Assembly (NCBI GenBank): GCA_032622095.1
Contig: CP136061.1
Span: 170,755,107-170,819,106, forward strand
Direction: 5' to 3'
From: Siphonodentalium dalli
Taxonomy: Eukaryota > Mollusca > Scaphopoda > Gadilida > Siphonodentaliidae
DNA: 64,000 nt
Shown: positions 1 to 14,670 of the stretch, piece by piece
How the letters are laid out: the number at the start of each line of letters is the position of its first letter
How positions within the stretch are numbered: the first letter of the stretch is position 1
Program-made: the position numbers and the translations under genes
The notes under the pieces: model-generated
Told to the model about the DNA's origin: nothing
Databases searched by the model: none
The model's input: only the letters and a program-made list of their open reading frames with translations

Positions 1-380
1 CCCCGCCACACACATCTGTAGGTATCCTCACAGCACACATATATAGGTATCCCCACCACATACATATATAGGTATCCCCACCACACACATATATAGGTAT
101 CACCACCACAAACGTCTATATGTATCCATACCACATACATCTATAGGTAACCCCACCACATACATATATAAGTATCCCCACCACATACATCTATATGTAT
201 TCCCACCACACACATATATAGGTATCAACACCACACACATATATAGGTATCACCACCACATACATCTATATGTATCCCAACCACATACATATATAGGTAT
301 CTCCGCCACATACATATATAGGTATCCCCACCACATACATATATAGGTATCCCCACCACACACATATATAGGTATCCCCG
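1..380 (+). repeat. Tail of an upstream ~1,822-bp unit and recombinant junction
   Basis: Positions 1 to about 378 repeat 1,823 to about 2,200 with the same rare variants: ATCTGTAGG, a CAGCACAC monomer, AAACGTCTATATG and TCCATACC. Near 380 the match switches and the sequence follows the 18,741 type instead. The window therefore begins inside a previous tandem copy, and the switch lies within one ordinary monomer, as expected of unequal exchange. Confidence 0.8.
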
Positions 381-2354
381 CCACATACATCTATAGGTAT
401 CCCCACCACATACATATATAGGTATCCCCGCCACACACATATATAGGTATTCCAACCACACACATATATAGGTATCACCACCACACACATATATAGGTAT
501 CCCCGCCACATACATATGTAGGTATCCCCACCACATACATATATAGGTATCCCCACCACGCACATATATAGGTATCCCCACCACATACATATATAGGTAT
601 CCCTACCACATACATCTATAGGTATCCCCACCACATACATATATAGGTATCCCCACCACATACATATATAGGTATCCCCACCACATACATATATAGGTAT
701 CCCAACCACATACATATATAGGTATCCCCACCACATACATATATAGGTATCCCCAACACATACATCTATAGGTATCCCCACCACACACATCTATAGGAAT
801 CCCCACCATACACATCTATAGGTATCCCCACCACACATATATATATAGGTATCCCCACCATACACATCTATATGTATCACCGCCACACACATATATAGGT
901 AACCCCACCACATACATCTATTGGTATTCCCACCATACACATCTATAGATATCCCCACCATACACATCTATATGTATCACCACCACACTCATATATAGGT
1001 ATCCGCACCACATACATCTATAGGTATCACCACCACATACATATATAGGTATCCCCACCACATACATCAATAGGTATCCCCACCACACAGATCTATATGT
1101 ATCACCACCACATACATATATAGGTATCCCCACCACACACATATATAGGTATCCCCACGACATACATATATAGGTATCCCCACCACACACATATAGGTAT
1201 CCTCATCACACACATATATAGGTATCCTCACCACACACATATATAGGTATCCCCGTCACATACATCTATAGGTATCACCACCACATACATCTATATATAT
1301 CACCACCACATACATATATAGCTATCCCCACCACATACATCTATATGTATCCCCGCCACACACATCTATAGGTATCCTCACCACACACATATATATGTAT
1401 CCCAACCACATACATCTATAGGTATCCCCACCACACACATATATAGGTATCCCCACCACATACATATATAGGTATCCCCACCACTCACATATAGGTATCT
1501 CCACCACACACATCTATAGGTATTACCACCACATACATCTATAGGTATCACCACCACAACATCTATAGGTATCCCCACCACATACATATATAGGTATCCC
1601 CACCACATACATCTATAGGTATCCCCGCCACACACATATATAGGTATCCTCACCACACACATATATAGGTATCCCCACCACATATATCTATAGGTATCAC
1701 CACCACACACATCTATAGGTATTACCACCACATACATCTATAGGTATCACCACCACATACATCTATAGGTATATATACCACATACATCTATAGGTATCCC
1801 CACCACATAAATCTATAGGTATCCCCGCCACACACATCTGTAGGTATCCTCACAGCACACATATATAGGTATCCCCACCACATACATATATAGGTATCCC
1901 CACCACACACATATATAGGTATCACCACCACAAACGTCTATATGTATCCATACCACATACATCTATAGGTAACCCCACCACATACATATATAAGTATCCC
2001 CACCACATACATCTATATGTATTCCCACCACACACATATATAGGTATCAACACCAGACACATATATAGGTATCACCACCACATACATCTATATGTATCCC
2101 AACCACATACATATATAGGTATCTCCGCCACATACATATATAGGTATCCCCACCACATACATATATAGGTTTCCCCACCACACACATATATAGGTATCCC
2201 CACCACACACATATATAGGTATCCCCACCACACACATATATATAGGTATCCCCGCCACACACATATATAGGTATCCCCACCACATACATATATAGGTATC
2301 CCCACCACATACATATATAGGTCTGCCCACCACATACATCTATAGGTATCCTCA
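381..2354 (+). repeat. A-left block, copy 1
   Basis: A variant-rich stretch of about 1.97 kb that recurs at 18,741, 42,876 and 47,688. Marker monomers include ATACACATCTATATG units with ATCACCGCC (about 840-880 and 960-985), TATCCGCACC near 1,002, a CCCCACGAC monomer near 1,150, a 24-bp CCACAACATCTATA monomer near 1,550 and an odd GTATATATACCAC monomer near 1,770. Differences among the four copies are scattered single-base changes. Confidence 0.82.
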
Positions 2355-3945
2355 CCACACACATCTATAGGTATCCTCACCACATACATATATAGGTATC
2401 CCTGCCACACACATATATAGGTATACTCACCACACACATCTATAGGTATCCCCACCACACACATATATAGGTATCGCCACCACACACATATATAGGTATC
2501 CCCACCACACACATCTATAGGTATCCCCACCACACACATAAATCGGTATCCCCACCACACACATATATAGGTATCCCCACCACACACATCTATAGGTATC
2601 CCCACCAAACACATATATAGGTATCCCCACCACATACATATATAGGTATCCCCACCACATTCATATATAGGTATCACCTCCACATACATATATAGGTATC
2701 CTCACCACACACATATATAGGTATCCCACCACACACATATATAGGTATCCCCACCACACACATCTATAGGTATTCCCACCACACACATCTATAGGTATCC
2801 CCACTACATACATATATATGTAGCCCCACCACTTACATATATAGGTATCCCCGCCACATACATATATAGGTATCCCCACCACATACATATATAGGTATCC
2901 CCACCACACACATATATAGGTATCCCCACCACACACATATATAGGTATCCCCACCACACACATATATATAGGTATCCCCGCCACTCACATATATAGGTAT
3001 CCCCACCACATACATATATAGGTCTCCCCACCACATACATATATAGGTATCCCCACCACACACATCTATAGGTATCCCCACCACACACATATATTGGTAT
3101 CACCACCACATATATATATAGGTATCCCCGCCACACACATATATATGTATCCCCGCCACATACATATATAGGTATCCCCACCACACACATCTATAGGTAT
3201 CCCCACCATATACATATATAGGTATCACCACCACACACATATATAGGTATCACCACCACTCACATATATAGGTCTCCCCACCACATACATCTATAGGTAT
3301 CCCCACCACACACATCTATATGTATACCCACCACACACAGATCTATAGGTATCCCCACCACACACATATATAGGTATTCCCACAATACACATCTATAGTT
3401 ATCCCCGCCACACACATATATAGGTATCACCACCACATACATATATAGGTGTCCCCACCACACACATATATAGGTATCCCCACCACATACATATATAGGT
3501 ATCACCACCACACACATATAGGTATCCCCGCCACATACATATAGGTATCCCCACCACACACATATAGGTATCCCCACCACACACATATATAGGTATCACC
3601 ACCACATACATATATAGGTATCCCCACCACATACATCTATAAGTGTCCCCACCACACACATATATAGGTATCCCCACCACATACATCTATAGGTATCCCC
3701 ACCACGCACATATATAGGTATCCCCACCACATACATATACAGGTATCCCCACCACATACATATATAGGTATCCCCACCACATACATATATAGGTATCCCC
3801 ACCACACACATATATAGGTATCCCCACCACATACATAAATAGGTATCACCACCACACACATATAGGTATTCCCGCCACATACATATAGGTATCTCCACCA
3901 CACACATATAGGTATACCCACCACGCACATATATAGGTATCCCCA
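2355..3945 (+). repeat. 1,591-bp higher-order unit, A1a
   Basis: Starts just before the landmark monomer GGTATCCTCACCACATAC (2,370) followed by GGTATCCCTGCC. The same landmark recurs 1,591 bp on at 3,961. The following unit matches it from there to about 3,618 here, including the ACTCACATATATAGGTCTCC and CCCACAATACAC markers. The unit is not an integer multiple of 25 bp because it contains short 23-bp monomers and some 27-bp ones. Confidence 0.8.
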
Positions 3946-5088
3946 CCACACACATCTATAGGTATCCTCACCACATACATATATAGGTATCCCTGCCACA
4001 CACATATATAGGTATCCTCATCACACACATCTATAGGTATCCCCACCACACACATATATAGGTATCGCCACCACACACATATATAGGTATCCCCACCACA
4101 CACATCTATAGGTATCCCCACCACACACATATATAGGTATCCCAACCACACACATATATAGGTATCCCCACCACACACATCTATAGGTATCCCCACCAAA
4201 CACATATATAGGTATCCCCACCACATACATATATAGGTATCCCCACCACATTCATATATAGGTACAACCTCCACATACATATATAGGTATCCTCACCACA
4301 CACATCTATAGGTATCCCACCACACACATATATAGGTATCCCCACCACACACATCTATAGGTATCCCCACCACACACATCTATAGGTATCCCCACTACAT
4401 ACATATATATGTATCCCCACCACTTACATATATAGGTATCCCCGCCACATACATATATAGGTATCCCCACCACATACATATATAGGTATCCCCACCACAC
4501 ACATATATAGGTATCCCCACCACACACATATATAGGTATCCCCACCACACACACATATATAGGTATCCCCGCCACTCACATATATAGGTATCCCCACCAC
4601 ATACATATATAGGTCTCCCCACCACATACATATATAGGTATCCCCACCACACACATCTATAGGTATCCCCACCACACACATATATTGGTATCACCACCAC
4701 ATATATATATAGGTATCCCCGCCACACAAATATATATGTATCCCCGCCACATACATATATAGGTATCCCCACCACACACATCTATAGGTATCCCCACCAT
4801 ATACATATATAGGTATCACCACCACACACATATATAGGTATCACCACCACTCACATATATAGGTCTCCCCACCACATACATCTATAGGTATCCCCACCAC
4901 ACACATCAATATGTATCCCCACCACACACAGATCTATAGGTATCCCCACCACACACATATATAGGTATTCCCACAATACACATCTATAGTTATCCCCGCC
5001 ACACACATATATAGGTATCACCACCACATACATATATAGGTGTCCCCACCACACACATATATAGGTATCCCCACCACATACATATATA
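3946..5088 (+). repeat. 1,591-type higher-order unit, A1b (truncated)
   Basis: Matches the preceding unit at offset 1,591 until about 5,163, but lacks two 23-bp monomers near 5,110, so the offset falls to 1,545 before the sequence changes to the 990-bp family. It carries CACACAAATATATATG (about 4,725) and CACATCAATATG (about 4,905), markers used below to trace the donor of the inverted tract. Confidence 0.75.
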
Positions 5089-6332
5089 GGTATCCCCACC
5101 ACACACATATAGGTATCCCCACCACACACATATATAGGTATCACCACCACATACATATATAGGTTTCCCCAACACATACATATATAGGTATCCCCACCAT
5201 ATACTTATATAGGTATCCCCACCACATACATATATAGGTATCCCCACCACATACATCTATAGGTATCCCCATCACAAACATATATAGGTATCCCCACCAC
5301 ATACATATATATGTATCCCCACCACATACATATATAGCTATCCCCACCACATACATCTATAGGTATCACCGCCACATACATCTATAGGTATCCCCACCAC
5401 ATACATCTATAGGTATCCCCGCCACACACATATATAGGTATCCCCACCACACACATATATAGGTATCACCACCACACACATATATAGGTATCCCCGCCAC
5501 ATACATATGTAGGTATCCCCACCACATACATATATAGGTATCACCACCACACACATATATAGGTATTCCCACCATATACATATATAGGTATCCCCATCAC
5601 ATACATTTATAGGTATCCCCACCACACATATATATAGGTATCCCCACCACATACATATATAGGTATCCCCACCACATACATATATAGGTATCCCCACCAC
5701 ATACATCTATAAGTGTCCCCACCACACACATATATAGGTATCCCCACCACATACATCTATAGGTATCCCCACCACGCACATATATAGGTATCCCCACCAC
5801 ATACATATATTGGTATCCCCACCACATACATATATAGGTATCCCCACCACATACATATATAGGTATCCCCACCACACACATATATAGGTATCCCCACCAC
5901 ATACATATATAGGTATCACCACCACACACATATAGGTATTCCCGCCACATACATATAGGTATCCCCACCACACACATATAGGTATCCCCACCACACACAT
6001 CTATAGGTATCACCACCACATACATATATAGGTATCCCCAACACATACATATATAGGTATCCCCACCACATACATATATAGGCATCCCCACCACATACAT
6101 CTATAAGTGTCCCCACCACACACATATATAGGTATCCCCACCACATACATATATAGGTATCCCCACCACACACATATATAGGTATCCCCACCACACACAT
6201 ATATAGGTATCCCCACCACACACATATATATAGGTATCTCCGCCACACACATATATAGGTATCCACACCACATACATATATAGGTCTCCCCACCACATAC
6301 ATCTATAGGTATCCCCACCACACACATCTATA
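5089..6332 (+). repeat. 990-bp-family unit (single copy) and connector
   Basis: Matches 23,449 onward at offset 18,360. In copy II the ~990-bp unit is followed directly by a second one, but here it is single and the array passes straight into the connector before the next landmark at 6,333. Markers are GGTTTCCCCAACAC (about 5,160), CCACCATATACTTATA and a TATAGCTATCCCC monomer (about 5,335). Confidence 0.75.
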
Positions 6333-8347
6333 GGTATCCTCACCACATACATATATAGGTATCCATGCCACACACACATATAGGTATCCTCACCACACAC
6401 ATCTATAGGTATCCCCACCACACACATATATAGGTATCGCCACCACACACATATATAGGTATCCCCACCACACACATCTATAGGTATCCCCACCACACAC
6501 ATATATAGGTATCCCCACCACACACATATATAGGTATCCCCACCACACACTTCTATAGGTATCCCCACCAAACACATATATGGGTATCCCCACCTCATAC
6601 ATATATAGGTATCCCCACCACATTCATATATAGGTATCACCTCCACATACATATATAGGTATCCTCACCACACACATCTATAGGTATCCCACCACACACA
6701 TATATAGGTATCCCCACCACACACATCTATAGGTATTCCCACCACACACATCTATAGGTATCCCCACTACATACATATATATGTATCCCCACCACTTACA
6801 TATATAGGTATCCCCGCCACATACATATATAGGTATCCCCACCACATACATATATAGGTATCCCCACCACACACATATATAGGTATCCCCACCACACACA
6901 TATATAGGTATCCCCACCACACACATATATATAGGTATCCCCGCCACTCACATATATAGGTATCCCCACCACATACATATATAGGTCTCCCCACCACATA
7001 CATATATAGGTATCCCCACCACACACATCTATAGGTATCCTCACCACACACATATATTGGTATCACCACCACATATATATATAGGTATCCCCGCCACACA
7101 CATATATATGTATCCCCGCCACATACATATATAGGTAACCCACCACACACATCTATAGGTATCCCCACCATATACATATATAGGTATCACCACCACACAC
7201 ATATATAGGTATCACCACCACTCACATATATAGGTCTCCCCACCACATACATATATAGGTATCACCACCACACACATCTATATGAATCCCCACCACACAC
7301 AGATCTATAGGTATCCCCACCACACACATATATAGGTATTCCCACAATAAACATCTATAGTTATCCCCGCCACACACATATATAGGTATCACCACCACAT
7401 ACATATATAGGTGTCCCCACCACACACATATATAGGTATCCCCACCACATACATATATAGGTATCACCACCACACACATATAGGTATCCCCGCCACATAC
7501 ATATAGGTATCCCCACCACACACATATAGGTATCCCCACCACACACATATATATGTATCACCACCACATACATATATAGGTTTCCCCAACACATACATAT
7601 ATAGGTATCCCCACCATATACTTATATAGGTATCCCCACCACATACATATATAGGTATCCCCACCACATACATCTATAGGTATCCCCATCACAAACATAT
7701 ATAGGTATCCCCACCACATACATATATATGTATCCCCACCACATACATATATAGCTATCCCCAACACATACATCTATAGGTATCACCGCCACATACATCT
7801 ATAGGTATCACCACCACATACATATATAGGTATCCCCGCCACACACATATATAGGTATCCCCACCACACACATATATAGGTATCACCACCACACACATAT
7901 ATAGGTATCCCCGCCACATACATAAGTAGGTATCCCCACCACATACATATATAGGTATCACCACCACGCACATATATAGGTATCCCCACCACATACATAT
8001 ATAGGTATCCCCACCACATACATCTATAAGTGTCCCCACCACACTCATATATAGGTATCCCCACCACATACATCTATAGGTATCCCCACCACGCACATAT
8101 ATAGGTATCCCCACCACATACATATATAGGTATCCCCACCACATACATATATAGGTATCCCCACCACATACATATATAGGTATCCCCACCACACACATAT
8201 ATAGGTATCCCCACCACATACATATATAGGTATCACCACCACACACATATAGGTATTCCCGCCACATACATATAGGTATCCCCACCACACACATATAGGT
8301 ATCCCCACCACGCACATATATAGGTATCCCCACCACACACATCTATA
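6333..8347 (+). repeat. 2.0-kb higher-order unit, B1
   Basis: Runs from the landmark GGTATCCTCACCACATAC at 6,333 to its next occurrence at 8,348. It corresponds to units starting at 25,683, 30,698 and 56,219. A contracted monomer, GGTAACCCACC, occurs near 7,135. Its 6,900-7,450 portion is the forward equivalent of the region that appears inverted at 26.4-26.9 kb, so it is a good reference for that rearrangement. Confidence 0.75.
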
Positions 8348-9124
8348 GGTATCCTCACCACATACATATATAGGTATCCCTGCCACACACATATATAGGT
8401 ATCCTCACCACACACATCTATAGGTATCCCCACCACACACATATATAGGTATCGCCACCACACACATATATAGGTATCCCCGCCACACACATCTATAGGT
8501 ATCCCCACCACACACATATATAGGTATCCCAACCACACACATATATAGGTATCCCCACCACACACATCTATAGGTATTCCCACCAAACACATATATAGGT
8601 ACCCCACCACATACATATATAGGTATCCTCACCACATTCATATATAGGTATCCCCACCAAACACATATATAGGTATCCCCACCACATACATATATAGGTA
8701 TCCCCACCACATTCATGTATAGGTATCACCTCCACATACATATATAGGTATCCTCACCACACACATCTATAGGTATCCCACCACACACATATATAGGTAT
8801 CCCCACCACACACATCTATAGGTATCCCCACCACACACATCTATAGGTATCCCCACTACATACATATATATTTATCCCCACCACTTACATATATAGGTAT
8901 CCCCGCCACATACATATATAGGTATCCCCACCACATACATATATAGGTATCCCCACCACACACATATATAGGTATCCCCACCACACACATATATAGGTAT
9001 CCCCACCACACACATATATATATAGGTATCCCCGCCACTCACATATATAGGTATTCCCACCACATACATATATAGGTCTCCCCACCACATACATATATAG
9101 GTATCCCCACCACACACATCTATA
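8348..9124 (+). repeat. Higher-order unit B2, left part
   Basis: Matches the start of B1 at offset 2,015, then 2,089 after a three-monomer (~74-bp) local duplication near 8,590-8,665. That duplication repeats the CCACCAAACAC / CACATACAT / CACATTCAT trio. The same local trio duplication is seen near 32.93-33.06 kb and 58.47-58.61 kb. Confidence 0.72.
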
Positions 9125-10639
9125 TGTATCCCCACCACACACATATATTGGTATCACCACCACATATATATATAGGTATCCCCGCCACACACATATATAT
9201 GTATCCCCGCCACATACATATATAGGTATCCCCACCACACACATCTATAGGTATCCCCACCATATACATATATAGGTATCACCACCACACACATATATAG
9301 GTATCACCACCACTCACATATATAGGTCTCCCCACCACATACATCTATATGTATCCCCACCACACACATCTATATGTATCCCCACCACACACAGATCTAT
9401 AGGTATCCCCACCACACACATATATAGGTATTCCCACAATACACATCTATAGTTATCTCCGCCACACACATATATAGGTATCACCACCACATACATATAT
9501 AGGTGTCCCCACCACACACATATATAGGTATCCCCACCACATACATATATAGGTATCACCACCACACACATATAGGTATCCCCGCCACATACATATAGGT
9601 ATCCCCACCACACACATATAGGTATCCCCACCACACACATATATAGGTATCACCACCACATACATATATAGGTTTCCCCAACACATACATATATAGGTAT
9701 CCCCACCATATACTTATATAGGTCTCCCCACCACATACATATATAGGTATCCCCACCACATACATCTATAGGTATCCCCATCACAAACATATATAGGTAT
9801 CCCCACCACATACATATATATGTATCCCCACCACATACATATATAGCTATCCCCACCACATACATCTATAGGTATCACCGCCACATACATCTATAGGTAT
9901 CCCCACCACATACATATATAGGTATTCCCGCCACACACATATATAGGTATCCCCACCACACACATATATAGGTATCACCACCACACACATATATAGGTAT
10001 CCCCGCCACATACATATGTAGGTATCCCCACCACATACATATATAGGTATCACCACCACACACATATATAGGTATCCCCACCATATACATATATAGGTAT
10101 ACCCATCACATACATTTATAGGTATCCCCACCACACACATATATATGTATCCCCACCACATACATATATAAGTATCCCCACCACATACATATATAGGTAT
10201 CCCCACCACATACATCTATAAGTGTCCCCACCACGGACATATATAGGTATCCCCACCACATACATCTATAGGTATCCCCACCACGCACATATATAGGTAT
10301 CCCCACCACATACATATATAGGTATCCCCACCACATACATATATAGGTATCCCCACCACATACATATATAGGTATCCCCACCACTCACATATATAGGTAT
10401 CCCCACCACATACATATATAGGTATCACCACCACACACTTATAGGTATTCCCGCCACATACATATAGGTATCCCCACCACACACATATAGGTATCCCCAC
10501 CACACACATCAATAGGTATCACCACCACATACATATATAGGTATCCCCAACACATACATATATAGGTATCCCCACCACATACATATATAGGTTTCCCCAC
10601 CACATACATCTATAGGTATCACAACCACAAACATATATA
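9125..10639 (+). repeat. 1,515-bp tandem duplication, unit 1
   Basis: The barcode repeats at +1,515 from about 9,125 to the end of the next unit. The shared run begins with ATATATTGGTATCACC and ends at a GGTATCACAACCACAAAC monomer (10,616 and 12,131). Small differences such as ATAAGTATCC near 10,170 separate the two units. The corresponding places in copies II and III hold only one unit, so this duplication is private to copy I. Confidence 0.83.
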
Positions 10640-12154
10640 GGTATCCCCACCACACACATATATTGGTATCACCACCACATATATATATAGGTATCCCCGC
10701 CACACACATATATATGTATCCCCGCCACATACATATATAGGTATCCCCACCACACACATCTATAGGTATCCCCACCATATACATATATAGGTATCACCAC
10801 CACACACATATATAGGTATCACCACCACTCACATATATAGGTCTCCCCACCACATACATCTATAGGTATCCCCACCACACACATCTATATGTATCCCCAC
10901 CACACACAGATCTATAGGTATCCCCACCACACACATATATAGGTATTCCCACAATACACATCTATAGTTATCTCCGCCACACACATATATAGGTATCACC
11001 ACCACATACATATATAGGTGTCCCCACCACACACATATATAGGTATCCCCACCACATACATATATAGGTATCACCACCACACACATATAGGTATCCCCGC
11101 CACATACATATAGGTATCCCCACCACACACATATAGGTATCCCCACCACACACATATATAGGTATCACCACCACATACATATATAGGTTTCCCCAACACA
11201 TACATATATAGGTATCCCCACCATATACTTATATAGGTCTCCCCACCACATACATATATAGGTATCCCCACCACATACATCTATAGGTATCCCCATCACA
11301 AACATATATAGGTATCCCCACCACATACATATATATGTATCCCCACCACATACATATATAGCTATCCCCACCACATACATCTATAGGTATCACCGCCACA
11401 TACATCTATAGGTATCCCCACCACATACATATATAGGTATTCCCGCCACACACATATATAGGTATCCCCACCACACACATATATAGGTATCACCACCACA
11501 CACATATATAGGTATCCCCGCCACATACATATGTAGGTATCCCCACCACATACATATATAGGTATCACCACCACACACATATATAGGTATCCCCACCATA
11601 TACATATATAGGTATCCCCATCACATACATTTATAGGTATCCCCACCACACACATATATATGTATCCCCACCACATACATATATAGGTATCCCCACCACA
11701 TACATATATAGGTATCCCCACCACATACATCTATAAGTGTCCCCACCACGGACATATATAGGTATCCCCACCACATACATCTATAGGTATCCCCACCACG
11801 CACATATATAGGTATCCCCACCACATACATATATAGGTATCCCCACCACATACATATATAGGTATCCCCACCACATACATATATAGGTATCCCCACCACT
11901 CACATATATAGGTACCCCCACCACATACATATATAGGTATCACCACCACACACTTATAGGTATTCCCGCCACATACATATAGGTATCCCCACCACACACA
12001 TATAGGTATCCCCACCACACACATCAATAGGTATCACCACCACATACATATATAGGTATCCCCAACACATACATATATAGGTATCCCCACCACATACATA
12101 TATAGGTTTCCCCACCACATACATCTATAGGTATCACAACCACAAACATATATA
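10640..12154 (+). repeat. 1,515-bp tandem duplication, unit 2
   Basis: Second member of the pair, nearly identical to unit 1. After it the array continues with GGTATCCACACCAC, the sequence that follows the single unit in copies II (about 34,985) and III (about 60,530). The right edge is thus the ancestral continuation, and the extra unit was inserted to its left. Confidence 0.83.
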
Positions 12155-12869
12155 GGTATCCACACCACATACATATATAGGTATCCCCACCACATACATA
12201 TACAGCTATCCCCACCACATACATATATAGGTATCCCCGCCACACACATATATAGCTATCCCCACCACACACATATATAGGTATCACCACCACACACATA
12301 TATAGGTATCCCCGCCACATACATATGTAGGTATCCCCACCACATACATATATAGGTATCACCACCACACACATATATAGGTATCCCCACCACATACATA
12401 TATAGGTATCCCATCACATACATATATAGGTATCCCCACCACATACATATATAGGTATCCCCACCACATACATATATAGGTATCCCCATCACATACATCT
12501 ATATGTAACCCCACCACACACATATATAGGTATCCCCACCACACACATATATATAGGTATCCCCGCCACACACATATATAGGTATCCCCACCACATACAT
12601 ATATAGGTATCACCACCACATACATATATATGTATCCTCACCACACACATCTATAGGTATCCCCACCACACACATATATAGGTATCCCCACCACACACAT
12701 CTATAAGTATCCCCACCACATACATATATAGGTATCCCCACCACATACATATATAAGTATCCCCACCACATACATATATAGGTATCCCCACCACATACAT
12801 ATATAGGTATCCCCAACACACACATCTATAGATATCCCCGCCATACACGTCTATAGGTATCCCCACCAC
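12155..12869 (+). repeat. Connector region of copy I
   Basis: Monomer array with a TATACAGCTATCCCC monomer near 12,212 and a GGTATCCCATCAC contraction at 12,405. From about 12,590 it matches 14,870 onward at offset 2,276, including CATATATATGTATCCTCACC and CTATAAGTATCC. I saw nothing here other than the repeat. Confidence 0.65.
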
Positions 12870-13770
12870 ATACATATATAGGTATCCCCACCACATACAT
12901 CTATAGGTATCCCCACCACATACATCTATATGTATCCCCGCCACACACATCTATAGGTATCCTTACCACACACATATATAGGTATCCCCACCACATACAT
13001 CTATAGGTATCCCCACCACACACATATATAGGTATCCCCCACCACACACATATATAGGTTTCAGCACCACATACATATATAGGTATCCCCACCACATACA
13101 TATATAGGTATCCCCACCACATACATCTATAGGTATCCCCACCACATACCTATATAGGTATCCCCACCACATACATATATAGGTATCCCCAACACACACA
13201 TCTATAGATATCGCCGCCATACACGTCTATAGGTATCCCCACCACATACATCTATAGGTATCACCACCACATACATCTATAGGTATCCCCACCAAATACA
13301 TCCATATGTATCCCCGCCACACACATCTATAGGTATCCTCACCACACACATATATAGGTATCCCCACCACATACATCTATAGGTATCTCCACCACATACA
13401 TCTATGGGTATAACCACCACACACATATATAGGTATCACCACCACATACATCTATAGGTATCTCCACCACATACATCTATGGGTATCCCCGCCACATACA
13501 TATATAGGTATCCCCACCACATACATTTATAGGTATCCCCACCACACACATCTATAGGTATCCCCGCCACACACATATATAGGTATCACCACCACATACA
13601 TTTATAGGTTTCCCCATCACATACATATATGGGTATTCCCACCACATACTTATATAGGTATTCCCACAATATACATCTATAGGTATCCTCACCACATACA
13701 TGTATAGGTATCACCACCACATACATATATAGGTAACCCCGCCACAGACATATATAGGTATTCCCGCCAC
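12870..13770 (+). repeat. 900-bp tandem duplication, unit 1
   Basis: Shares with the next unit GGTATCCTTACC, a five-C monomer GGTATCCCCCACC, GGTTTCAGCACC (13,057) and CTATAGATATCGCCGCC (about 13,201). The offset is 901, falling to 900 after a 1-bp difference near 13,315. It is about 36 monomers long. Confidence 0.82.
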
Positions 13771-14670
13771 ATACATATATAGGTATCCCCACCACATACA
13801 TCTATAGGTATCCCCACCACATACATCTATATGTATCCCCGCCACACACATCTATAGGTATCCTTACCACACACATATATAGGTATCCCCACCACATACA
13901 TCTATAGGTATCCCCACCACACACATATATAGGTATCCCCCACCACACTCATATATAGGTTTCAGCACCACATACATCTATAGGTATCCCCACCACATAC
14001 ATATATAGGTATCCCCACCACATACATCTATAGGTATCCCCACCACATACCTATATAGGTATCCCCACCACATACATATATAGGTATCCCCAACACACAC
14101 ATCTATAGATATCGCCGCCATACACGTCTATAGGTATCCCCACCACATACATCTATAGGTATCACCACCACATACATCTATAGGTATCCCCACCAAATAG
14201 ATCCATATGTATACCGCCACACACATCTATAGGTATCCTCACCACACACATATATAGGTATCCCCACCACATACATCTATAGGTATCTCCACCACATACA
14301 TCTATGGGTATAACCACCACACACATTTATAGGTATCACCACCACATACATCTATAGGTATCTCCACCACATACATCTATGGGTATCCCCGCCACATACA
14401 TATATAGGTATCCCCACCACATACATTTATAGGTATCCCCACCACACACATCTATAGGTATCCCCGCCACACACATATATAGGTATCACCACCACATACA
14501 TTTATAGGTATCCCCATCACATACATATATAGGTATCCCCACCACATACTTATATAGGAATTCCCACAATATACATCTATAGGTATCCTCACCACATACA
14601 TATATAGGTATCACCACCACATACATATATAGGTAACCCCGCCACAGACATATATAGGTATTCCCGCCAC
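13771..14670 (+). repeat. 900-bp tandem duplication, unit 2
   Basis: Second unit of the pair. Super-repeat copies II and III begin inside it at 14,100, so copy III contains only the last two-thirds. Private variants AAATAGATCC and ATACCGCC (about 14,195-14,215) are inherited at about 38,255-38,275. Confidence 0.82.

Larger units (their letters stand above)
1..14099 (+). repeat. Super-repeat copy I (partial, right part only)
   Basis: From about 381 the monomer barcode matches copy II at offset 18,360 up to about 6,000, then 19,350 after a 990-bp unit that is single here and doubled in II. From about 6,333 it also matches the second half of copy II (for example 7,233 against 31.58 kb, offset about 24,345). 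Compared with II it lacks the 5.1-kb internal duplication and the inverted tract, but has its own 1,515-bp tandem duplication. Beyond about 12.5 kb the correspondence becomes patchy and I could not align it confidently by eye. Confidence 0.72.
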
